The notes below the pieces were generated by a model. The model was given only the letters and a program-made list of their open reading frames with translations, made no database searches and was not told where the DNA came from. The position numbers were made by a program, and so were the translations under genes. Below are positions 1 to 12,400 of a DNA stretch of 64,000 nt, piece by piece (position 1 is the first letter of the stretch; the number at the start of each line of letters is the position of its first letter). Origin of the DNA: Anadara kagoshimensis (Eukaryota > Mollusca > Bivalvia > Arcoida > Arcidae); NCBI GenBank assembly GCA_021292105.1, contig CM037861.1, forward strand, positions 48,994,634 to 49,058,633, given 5' to 3'.

Positions 1-874
1 GAAAAATGCCACTTACCAGTCCTTGAAATTTTTAATACTTTTGTAATAGATCCATATGCCTTCAGAACAAGTCATGACTTCTTGGCCAAGTTCATTAATC
101 ACTTATATTGAGATGTCACCATAGACAGTGACTGGAGACAAAGTGTGAACATGGTGAACCTCAAATGATGGGAATTACTGACAAAAATCATGCAATTTAA
201 ATGGCGTCCCTTGATGTGTATTGCACATTGGATCATGATTATTGGTCAACAAACACTTCAAAAATGACTTTTTTGTGAAATAAACAACACAAAAGGTAAT
301 TTTAACATATACTTTATTTGAAAATTTACATTGGAGATGATATCTATGTGTGTATTGTTGTTGATAGTGTCTTACATTACTAAGAGGGCAGCGGGACATA
401 CTTACTATCGGACATCGGCTCCTAAATATCGGACACCTCTAAATATTTAGACACCCTGATTTTTCCAAGTGTATAATTTTCATATTTCCTCTAAGTTCCC
501 GGACACTTGAAAATGAAATTATTAAAATTTGTCCAAATACATAGAAAGATTACGGTATTAACATAATAACCAAATAGTTTATATCTTCTATGTGATGTGG
601 TTATAACAGTACTGTAAATTATGAAATTTAGCATCAGTTAATTTTTACAGGAATCTTCAATTCAAATTATTTGCCTAATTTTATTTATGTTTCACCAGAT
701 GACAACCAGTCATGTCAATACAGATGCAAGTGAATCATATTAAAATACACTCTTCATGAACATTTGGACATTTTCTTTGCTTTCCTTATCTCTCTCGTTA
801 ATTTATGAAAAATAAAAACAATGTAAAAAATTCCTGATTTACAGTTCTATTTCTGTCCCTACTTAAAATTAATG

Positions 875-1015
875 AGGTCCCATGTCACGGTAGGCATGGC
901 ATAATAAAGAACCCTGCTGTATAATGCCATCAATGCAACACAGAGTCAAAATTTCTGCACCTGGCAACATCTTGATATAAGTGAAATATTCTTGACTGGG
1001 AGGATACAAACCATT
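875..1015 (+). repeat. SINE family 1, 3' part
   Basis: AGGTCCCATGTCACGGTAGG, then CTGGCAACATCTTGATATAA and TATTCTTGACTGGGAGG. It lies in the intron before the first LRRK exon of the window. Confidence 0.65.
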
Positions 1016-1068
1016 ACTAAACCCAACTCAACTCTTTTATGTTCCTGAATTACCTCTTTTTATTTCAG

Positions 1069-1327
1069 GCCAGGGCACCAGGGGCACCTGTCATCATTGT
1101 TGGTACACATAAAGATATTATGGATCAAAAAAGATCAAATTATCCAAAATCTTTTGAAGAAGATCTGAATGAAAAGATAGATAAATTATTTATCTATGTT
1201 GAAGAACCCGAGAAATGTGGACTACCTAATGTTATAGGTAGAATCAACGTCAGTTGTACCAAGGGAGATAATATAGATAAATTAGTGGACTTTATATATG
1301 ACAAAGTATTTGATCTCAAACATCCAA
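1069..1327 (+). CDS. LRRK: LRRK exon: C-terminal part of Roc GTPase domain
   Basis: Acceptor TTTCAG before 1069, donor GTAAGT at 1328. It encodes ARAPGAPVIIVGTHKD, where THKD is the guanine-specificity G4 motif, and later SCTKG, which fits the G5 position. The G1-G3 motifs must lie in exons upstream of the window. Ends in phase 1. Confidence 0.93.
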
Positions 1328-3367
1328 GTAAGTTAATAGTACATTATTATCTCATTTTCATTGATTGAAAAGTCTTCACCTTTTAGACGGCCCATCTGTT
1401 TAAATTAGATGGAAGAGTGGTCTAAAATGTGCTTTGACAGATTACTGCACCTCTCCAACCTAGGTTTGAAACCTTCTTGGGACAGATCCTAATGTGAGAA
1501 AGATTGTCAGTTTCTTTGTCAAAGCTTGGTGGGTTTATTTAGACACTCTAGTTTCCTCCATCATCAGAACTGACTGCCTCAATATAACTGAAACAACCTT
1601 GGCTGAGGCATAAAATTACATTACTCCACTCCACTTCTGTTGAAACCATAGGTAGGAGCTTATGTGACCATATTACTCACAAGAGTATGAGCCAGTTTTA
1701 GCTTGACTGTCATCTTCATGTGTTTGACGCTCTGTTACAGGCAACATTATGTAGGTCCCTGCTTATGATCACCTCATGGAATGCCAGATCATTTATGAAC
1801 AAGCATGCCACAGCAAGAAGAAGCATATTTCAACAATAACATGTACCAGTGTGTTCTCCACCTAGATTGAATCTAGTTTCCTTGAAATATCATCACGTGC
1901 TCAAAAAGGGGAAAAAGTTTTCTTGCTAGAACGAATCTATATGTAGTTGAAACAGTGCTTTACCTGCTGGTATAAAATTGCCTGTTGTCTACTAGATCTA
2001 GTCTGGAAGAAATGTCATGTATCTAGCTTATTTGAAAATTTACAAAAACAAATGTGTTAATACAATTGAACCAGCCTTAGAGTCTAATTCTATATATGGG
2101 ACACCTGGTTTTAAAGACCAGTATAATTTTATCCTCATTGCACTTTATCTATGTTATTTGAACCTGTATATAGGGGCCAACTGTCCATACAGACCCTTTT
2201 ACTGGCTCCCTTGTATCTAACAGATGTATATAACCATGATAACAAATTTATTAATATTTAATTTTTATTACAGTCAGAAGACAAGAAAAACTTCTGAGAC
2301 ACAAAGTACCAAAGAAGTACCTAATTTTACAAGATATAGTGAAAGAATTAGCCAAAGAAAGGGTCGAAGAACAAAAGAAAGATCCTGTACTTGACAGAGA
2401 TAGTTATCTGTAAGTTTTCACCTCCTGAATTCATATTGAATACTATCTGTGGACATTAGTTCTTAACAGAGATAATATATTGTATGACAGAAATAGTTAT
2501 TTTAAGTTTTTTCTTTCCTCAAAGATCTGAGCCTATATTTACTGGATATGTAGGATAGCTATGTTGTTATACCCCCGTAAAAGGAGTTATAAAGGGGTAT
2601 ATACGAATCCCTGTCGGCCCATGTGGTTGTCTGCCCTAATATGATAATATGATGTCCTCTCTATGTCTTTCATGTCTATGGAAGAATTTAAATCAAACTT
2701 GACACAATTGTAAACCAACATGAGATAACATTTCACATACCAAATTTTGTGTCTGCCTGTCTGTCCATCTGTCTGACAATCAACATAAGACAATCTTTGG
2801 CATACCAAATTTAGTGTCTTTCCGTCCATCTTACAATGTTGGGGATTAGGGTATTCATCTCTCAAGAGACTGCTGTAGTTTTTGTCAACTCTCATTATTT
2901 ATTTATATATAGGTTAAAGACCATGAATAAGATGCAGGATAAAGCTGGTATAGTATTCAGAGATGTAGAAGATGTAGAACAGGCAACAAGATTTCTACAT
3001 GAAAATGGTAAACTGTTTTTGGTTTTTATCAGATTAATAGATCATTAATTTGTTAATTTATCTTATGGGGTAACATGCTCACTTTCTTTTTGCTGTATGT
3101 AACGGACTTTATTTCTGCATAAGTCTTTTCTTAGAATAAAAAGATATCCTTCATTTTCAACATTCTTTCCATATACAGAACATTATATAAATTTCACTTA
3201 AGTTTATAACTAGAAAATTTTAATTCATTTAATGGGAAACAACACATTTACAATTGGTCTGATGCTTTCACAAACTTTGCAAAAATTAAAAAAAAAAGAA
3301 TGAAAGAAATTGGTATCGGCTTCATATATTAATTTGAAATCAAATGTATGCAAAACATAATCAAGGC

Positions 3368-3410
<43 letters not shown>

Positions 3411-6400
3411 ATGCTAAATACACCTAATTATTTTATTGTATTGTAGGTATTTTGTTCCATTATGAAGACTTAGCTTTAAAAGATTTATATTTTTTAAATC
3501 CACAATGGTTATGTGATCAGCTGGCACAAGTTGTTACAGTAGAACATGTTCACAGATTTATAAAAAATGGTAAGTCCAAATCAAATCAGAGTTGAAAATG
3601 ACAGCCAGACTATCTTCTTCCAAATACTGGTAACATTTAAGAAGAGGTGGTTAGTTTTAATGCAAGACTGTCTGATCACTTACTCACTTACAGAAGTACT
3701 GGGAGCTGATAAAAACTTTACCTTTCTAAAATGTCATTCTGGAAAGATAAACACTTAATACATATATTATTTTGACACTTACCCTTTTTTATTGCAATAA
3801 TTTTTTTTGAAAAACCATCTTCTGCCTTTTAAATTGGGAAAAATTTGAAGTTCTGAAATACAATAAACTGCATAATGGTCTGCATTGAATTTACAACAGT
3901 AAATTGTTAAGACCATGTTTGATCATAGAATACTTTGTGTTTGTGTAAAAACCGATGTCCCATGTCATGGCAGACATGGCACATGAAAGAACCTTCCAAT
4001 TCCATTGCCCTGAGCCCACTGGAAAGGTAAAAATTTCTATTCCTTTACCTATAGCAGTTGGTGACATCTTAAAATAAGTGAAATAATCTTCACTGAAATG
4101 TAAAACCCCATTTGTTCAATCAGTCAATTTTACCCTTGAGCTTTAGCTCAAACAATGTTTAATTTTTTATCATCATTTCAGGAATAATGCAAGCTAATGA
4201 CCTGCAGATTTTATTCAAGAAATCCACATTTCAACCAGAGAATATAGAACAGTACATTATAGGTCTTCTAGCTAAGTTCGAACTAGCATTACAGTTTGAC
4301 CAAAATCGACTTCTGTTGCCATCAATGTTACCATCGGAGAGCAAGAGAGCAGTATCAAAAATTAAGGTGAATATAAGATAAAATTGTTGTCATGGCTGTT
4401 AGTGTCTGCTTAGTATTGAATCTGGCATATCAGTCCAGTGCTCTTGATTGAGCTTAAAGGGAATTTCCCTGATTTTTGCTCAAAAGTGTAAAAAGTAAGT
4501 TACATATGTATAGGGCACTATCAAAATTTATGGACTATTGGAGTTCCATATCATGGACCAAGATGTAAATCCTTGTGTATTGCCCGTTGGGTCCAAAGAC
4601 AGGTTGTGTATTGTCTGCTCAGTCCATAGTACCATGTGATCTCCTATTACCCAATGAAATCAATTGTAACAAAATTGATGTGAAATAAATACATGTACAT
4701 ATATTAATGTAACACTACCACAAATGGTATAAATATCCATTTCTACTTATTTACCATGTATGGTAGCTTCAGCATGGATAAAAGATAATGTGTAAATTTA
4801 AAAGTTTCTTATTTATGTTCATCTTCATGATTTGATATACAATTTTACTTAAGAAATAATCAACATTTATCTGTGGTATATCGTCGAATAATACACAGGC
4901 TGGAGTTCACATGCAAAAGAATATATCACGATATATTATGATATATGCGATGCATGTTAACGACGGCTGGTGTATTATTTGACGATATACCACGAGTAAC
5001 AGTCGATCATTTCAATTCTAACATGACTTAGATAAAAAAGAATTGAAATAAACATTGAGAACTCTTATTTCGGAAGTACATTTTACCATTTATTTGCAAA
5101 AAGGTCCATTGAAACATTTTGGATGTTGAGATTACCTCCATTGAAATAAATGATTTTATGATTGAAAATTACGTCAAAACCATTGTTCTCCACACATAGC
5201 ATGACATCATAAGATAAGCAAGGGAGTATGTCATCAAAACGGAATTGCGATGGCTATATCATTTGTTATACCATGGTTGGCTCTCTTCATGTTTCATATG
5301 AAGGAAAACACAGGTCATGTTTGAATTTAATTTAAGGTCCACTTGTATTTATTTTATTTTCCAGATACCACTACAAAAACCACCAAATATGATCATCAAC
5401 CCACAAACATTACAAGGTGGTGGACAAAACACAAGCATACTGTATAACAGAGATGGTTCTTTGAGTCCAAATCTGTCACCAACCACCCAGCATCCACTTC
5501 AGGGTCAAGACACACCTGAAAGACTGAGATTAATGAAATGTAAACATACAAACAATGTGACGTTTGCCTACTGTAGGTTGTATGTGATGACGTATTTTCC
5601 GAGTGGTTTTTGGCCGAGACTTATCACCAAGGTGCTGGCAGATTCATCACTTTATGATGTTATAAGTAAAATGTATCCGTTACCACCTGAAATATTAAAT
5701 GCATGTGCTAGATTACGGACAGATGTCCCAGAATGGCATCCGTGGCAGACGGGCATTGAATTGGTCCAGTATAACACAGTACTGTTCCGTATAAAGGAAG
5801 TCCAGGCTGGTGGATCAGGTCTGTGCTCGTATACAAACTGTAATCTAAAATGTTACTTTGATGACAACTGGACTGATTTGGACCTCATTAATAGTGTTGT
5901 CATGGAGATATGTTTTCCGTCTGATTCCATTACGTTTAGTTTCGTCTCTGAAACTGACCAATCAAGTTTTCAGTCTCTGACACCAGTATGTAAAGAACAA
6001 GTTTTTAGGGACGAGAAAGCCAGTGCCAAATTATTGACAAAAGTTACGGATCATATTGATACGTTACTACAGGACTGGTACCCGGAGATCGGAGAATCTA
6101 GATTTGTACAGAACTGTTTTGGACGATATTTAATTACTCGGGTTATTCCGTGCTCGCACTGCTTACATCAGAGAGTACAGATGGAACTGACGTCAGACAA
6201 GTCTGCTCATTGGCAGTATGTTAACGAGTATACCAATGATGTCAGTATAGAAGTATCTCAGCCTGTAGATGATGAAGAGAATAAGAGGTATGAAAATAAA
6301 TATAAAATTAATAATTCATTTAAAATTAATTAAAAAATTTAATTTATAAATTAATGAGAAAACTAATAATCACTCAGTTTTGTGTTTTAACCACATGTAG

Positions 6401-9400
6401 TTAATATAAAATCAAATAGATGTTAATATTTTCATTAATTATTAAACCCCCTGCAAACTAGTTGAGGGTGTTATATAGGAATCTTCATGTCTCTCTGTTC
6501 ATCTGTCTGTCCTTGTAAAATCATGTATGGGCCATATCTCATAATTGCTTAGGACAACTGTCATAAAACTTTACATAAATAATCCTCATGGCTCAAAATT
6601 GTGTCATGACCTTGAACCAAGGTCATGTGGGACAGGTCAAGGTAGCGGCAGGGATGGGGGATGGGTGGGGGTTTTGGCTCTCAGAAGATGGTTCTAGTTT
6701 AAGATTTGTTGAAAAATAAAAGATGTATGATTATATTTTGCATAAGTTGGCAATATAATTTCAGTTTCCCTGTATTGTTTGGTAGTCATATCCCCTGTGA
6801 CAGAGAAACTAATTTTTTTTATATTTATTGATACATGTAGTTGTGACTTTACCATGTATTGTTTCCTGGTGGAGAGATGTATCATGAACTTTTTGAATGG
6901 TTATAATGAACTGTGTGAAAAACATGGCAGTGTATCACCAGCCTATATGATATCACCTGAGGGTAATGGCAGGACCCTGTATATAGCTCCAGATGTGGTA
7001 TGTACTACAGTATACCGGTATTCATAACTTAACTTATAGTTATCAGATAGTATCAGTAGAAATAGAATGTTTCATCTTTCAATCTGAGGCTTTTTCATTA
7101 TGGATAAGCGAAAGCTTGTGTTTTTTTATGCCTCTGCAAAAAATTATAATAACCATAAAAAAAAACAACTTTTTGGACATGTAATTGTTGATTAGCCTGT
7201 ATGTTTGTCTATCTCTGTGTCCCTTCTTTTTCCTCTTATAGTTTTCCATGGATTTTAAAGAAACTTTGTACAAGTGTAAAGGAGTAACAGATTTTTATGC
7301 CGCAGTCAAGATTCTTTTATTTATATCAAGGTGGTCATAAAGTTCATGAATGTGAAGGAAACCAGAGTGCCTGGAGAAAAACACTGACCTTTGGCAAGCA
7401 AACTGACAAAATTTCTCATACTAGGATCTGTTTTGGGTTGGATTTAAACCTAGGCAGTAATAGGGTCAGTGATCTGCAAATGTCCACTCTGCTAACAAGG
7501 TCCCCATAGTCAAAAATAATTTCAATTATTTACGGTATAATCTAAAATATACAAATACCAATTTTTTTTTCAAATTTCAGTTTAAAATTGAACTTCATGA
7601 GATTTTACTGTATTCCTACTTCAGAGAGTTGAGTTAAGTAATGGTGTTTAACGTCCAAGTCAAGAATATTTCACTTTCAGATCGAGCACTCTACCAACTG
7701 AGCTACAGCTGTGGTTTGTACTTCAGAAAGGTATTAAGAAGTAGTTAAATGTACAATATTTATTTCATTGTAGGCTTTCCATGATTTAGACAGTGGTGTT
7801 ATTGTCACTGAAACAGACAGTCTTATGCTAACAAAGAGGTTAGGCAGAGGGAATTTTGGTGATGTTTATTCTGGTGTCTTAAAAAGGGTAAGTTACAAAA
7901 GTGGGGACAGGTGGCTCATAGTACAGACAGAGACCGTAATCTTTCTATGTTTTGAACAGATATTAATAATTTCATTTTCAAGTGTTTTGGGACTTAGAGG
8001 AAATTTGAAATTTATACATTTGGAAAATTGAAACAAAGCAACAATTTTTTCTTGCTCTTGATCAATCTTTATTATAAACTCTCTGTATTACACATTCTGG
8101 ATGAGTTTTAGCAAAATCATGTCTGGATTTAGAGGCAAAAATTTGCTGTCCAAAATCAGAGGGAATTTAAAAATTACTACAGATGTTTTATAGTGCTGAG
8201 AGGTAGTTAACTGGTTAAATTTACCAGTTTAAAAGTTTTTCCTTTTTTTTTTGGATTGTGATTTTAACTTGGACTGGTACTGGTATGTTTGGTTTTTATT
8301 AAAGTTGTACCGTTACTTTTCTTATAATGAAGAATATATCTGTCAGTAATTTGTTTCATAGCTTATTAAATGCTATAATAAATATTTGTAGATAGAAGAG
8401 CCATCCAAAGACGTTGCAGTCAAAATTTTATCTAAAGATCAACATGGTGTACAACAGCAATCAGGGGTAAAATGTTTCAAATTAGCAGTCTAAAGTATCT
8501 TTTCAAATCAATGAATGGTTATCTTGATAAATATTTCAATTCATTATTATGCATTTGGGGTAATATTTCAATTATTGTTGCTGTTGTTGTCATTGTTATA
8601 TCTGTATTGTTTGTAAATTTAATCTTCCATGGAGTTACTTCCCTTACACCATATATAAATTATTTTTCAAATTGAGTTTCATCTAAAGACTGAAACTACA
8701 GTATATATATTTATTTATTATATAGCAATAAATGCTTTGCATAGAAATTAAACGATAAATCCCAAGGTGTTAGCGTACAATTGATATCAATATTTGCACG
8801 CTAACTTTGTTCCAGTCCGAGTTTCCCGAATCAATTTTTTCATATTGCACACTTTGTCACATGATGCTGTCATTAATGACATCATACGATTGTTGTCGGC
8901 GTCATCGCTGTGTTGTTGTCATATTGCACTAGTTCTTATATCCATTTACAAGAGCTAATGTAATATTTAATAATTTGTATGACAAAATGGTATTTTTAGA
9001 TGAAATACTTGACAGGAGTAAACGAAATTTATTTTGCTATATAATAAAAGGGTTATTGAACTAATATTGTGAAATATTGTCCCTTTTTGACTCAACTCGG
9101 GACAATATTTCACAATATTAGTTCAATAACCCTATAATACTAAATGAACTAATTTTGTGACTATTACAAGATCAAACGACTTTAACATTCATAGAGACAA
9201 AGGAATAGGTGTTTGATAGAATGTCTCTATTTTACAACTAGTCAAACCTGTATACAGGTTCAAATAATATGAATAAAGAACATTTAGAATACAATTCTAC
9301 TGGCCTTTATAAGCAGGTGGCTCTTATATAGAGGTTGCCTTTAAGGCAGGTTTGAGTGCATTGGAACAGTTTCACAATCAATTCATAAATCTGATTATAC

Positions 9401-12400
9401 AGTAAAACCTTGTTATAATGCCCCTCGATAGCTTTGCCACTTCGCTTATCGCCACACTATTTTGAAGTCCCAAAATCCATTTTGTTTATGTTTTTCTTTA
9501 TCTGCCTCCCCCAATTTATCGCCAAACCCCTTTATAACGCCAAAATTTGACTGATCAAATGGTGGCAATGAATTGAGGTTTTACTGTACTGGTACAATCA
9601 TTTCAAGTGTTAGTTTGAAGGGCTCTAATATTTTTACATTTAAACTTTAATTTTTAGAAAAATTTGTTGAAATTTCATTCAGAGGACAAAACTAGAAGGA
9701 AAATACCTTAGTTAGGGAATGATTCTGACACTAGAACCTTCAAGTATTCAGTTATGTGATGAACTTTTTACCTTTTTTACAGATGTTACAGATGTATATG
9801 GAGAATGCTTGTTCAGCGTATTTAACAGCCAGACAAGAAGTAGCTATCCTACTCTCAATACAACATGACAACATAGTACCTCTTCTGGGTTTGTCTGTCA
9901 GACCCTTAGCTTTGTTACTTAGCTTGGCACCATATGGATCTCTTCAGGGTGTTCTCCATGGAATCAGAGAAGATGGCTGCTGGCTCTCTGTTTTCACCAT
10001 AAAACAGATTATTATTCAGGTGATTATTTATATATTTTAGTCTTGATATAAACATATATATGTTTCAGCAGAGATATATGTAAAATGGATATATTTCAGC
10101 GAAGATATAAGTTGTTAAAGTCCAGTCACGGCATATTTGTTTAGTACAGTCAAACCTGTCTATAAAGGCCATCTAAGGAAACTAGTAAAAGTGACCTTTA
10201 TTGGCAGGTGACCTTTATATACAGGTTCAAATAATATGAATGAAGAACAATTGGGGTAAAATTCTACTGGCCTTCATAAGCAGGTGGCCCTTATATTGGG
10301 GTGGCTTTTAAGGCAGGTTGGACTGTATTTCTTTTGGCAAAACATTTGTTTCATATTGTTTCAGTCTGTCTAATAAAAGGTAAAAAGTACAGATTTACAA
10401 TACTATGATCATCAGCTTCCTGTGTGATACATACCCCATAACGTTTTGCAGAACAGTATCAGAATACATGTAAAAAAGACACACTAATCTCTGAAAATGT
10501 TGGCTGAACATATTCAATATTTTAATAATGGTTTCACACAAGCATTGTTGGTATCACATGATATGCTGGCTATAATTCTATTACCATTATTTTAATTCTT
10601 TATATTTCAGGTAGCCGATGCCTTGTCTTATCTTCATTCTAAAAACATTATATATAGGGATTTAAAGTCTGATAATGTTCTAGTCTGGCACATGCCCATG
10701 TCCAAGAATTCTGAGGAACTAGACCCAGTAATGGTGAAGCTAGCAGACTACGGGATAAGTCGGACAGTTTTACCTGCAGGGATGAAGGGTTATGGAGGAA
10801 CTTTGCCATTTATTGCTCCAGAAATTCTTCAACATGCTGGCAGAAATACATACTCTGAGAAGGTAAATGAAAAAAGAGTTTTAAAGATTCAGAATTTTAT
10901 TTCATTGCTTTAAAGTATTGTAAAAAAATTATGATAATACCCAAATGGCAGAATAGAACTGAATTATATTATAATTGAATAATAGTCATGTGCTTGTTTT
11001 CAATTTTTAGTAAGTAGCTTATTTAAAAATAACCACTTGAAACACTTGAAATTATTTTATAAAACATCACCACAAGACAGCAATTAAAAAAAATATTTGA
11101 AATATTTTATTTTATTACTTTAGGTAGATATTTTCTCATTTGGAATGTTTATGTATGAATTGTTGACATGTAAGCTCCCTCTGGAGGATGTAGTCAACAC
11201 TACACTGTTTGTATGTCAAAATGGCAGACCACACATCACATCTAAGGTAAGATATTATTAGTAGAAACTCCAGTTTGTTTGATTGACAAGAACCACACAA
11301 TTGACGGATCGCCGGCAAGCCCATTATGTTCCGACAAAGGGTTGACATGCTTGAATTACACACAAAAAGAATGAAAACTCGGCCTGAATTGTGCGGTTTA
11401 ATGACGTCACTGACACTTGAACGTCATTAGTTGCCGTGATGCTGCTTTGGTACCGTAATGGCCACCAGTGTCGGAACATTGTGGGCATGGCCGGCGATAA
11501 GTCGATTACATATCCAAAAAACATTTCATTTTCAGTTTTATGGAGCTAATTGTCTGACTGAACATAGCAAGCAACTAAATGCCTAAGTTAGGGAGAATTG
11601 TAAAGTAAATATTAAGTATGTCTTGGAGCTCCCCTTGTCTGCTTCTTGAAAAATGTCAAGAAGTAGTGTGTTATCATTTTCACTGATAGCACCAGACCAT
11701 TGATTGAATGAATGTAACATCACAGTCAAGTATATTTCGCAGAACACTACTGTATTTCCACAAATTCAATGCACATTGAAAATGCAAGAATAAAGTCGTA
11801 TTTTCCAACAAATCACAAAAAAAATTGTCAAAACTTAATGCAAATTATACTGACCTAATAGGAAAAAATATTTTTCATTCATGAAAAAGTGATCTTAATT
11901 CTGTATATAGAGCAATTTTTGAACTTTTTAACAAAACAACAAATATGACTATGTCAAAATTATCCCTTCTGTACCTTCTTACTTGGAACAACTATAAACG
12001 TTATGTCTTAATTGGAATATTCATGATGATCACACCTGGAAAAAAACCCAAACAACAATGACCTACCTGACCGTAAATGCCCTGATGTAACTTTGAATGA
12101 GACCCAATTGGTGTATAAACTTGATCAAATTTCCTAAATTTTAGCAAAATTTCTCTATGTACAGGAGAACTGAACAATAATGTTTTTAATTAAAAAGTCA
12201 GTGCATTTTAAAATGCATTTTATTGATAGTTTATTGGAAACATTTTAAAATAAAAGAAATAAATAATAAAATCCATGTGCACTCAATTTATGGAAATACA
12301 GTAGGCAGGTAAGGTTCTTTAGTGTAATAAGCCTACTGTGACAGAGGGCATCGGTTTTAAGGTGTATTCCAAAGGACCCAGTGACTTTCATTTCTTAATT

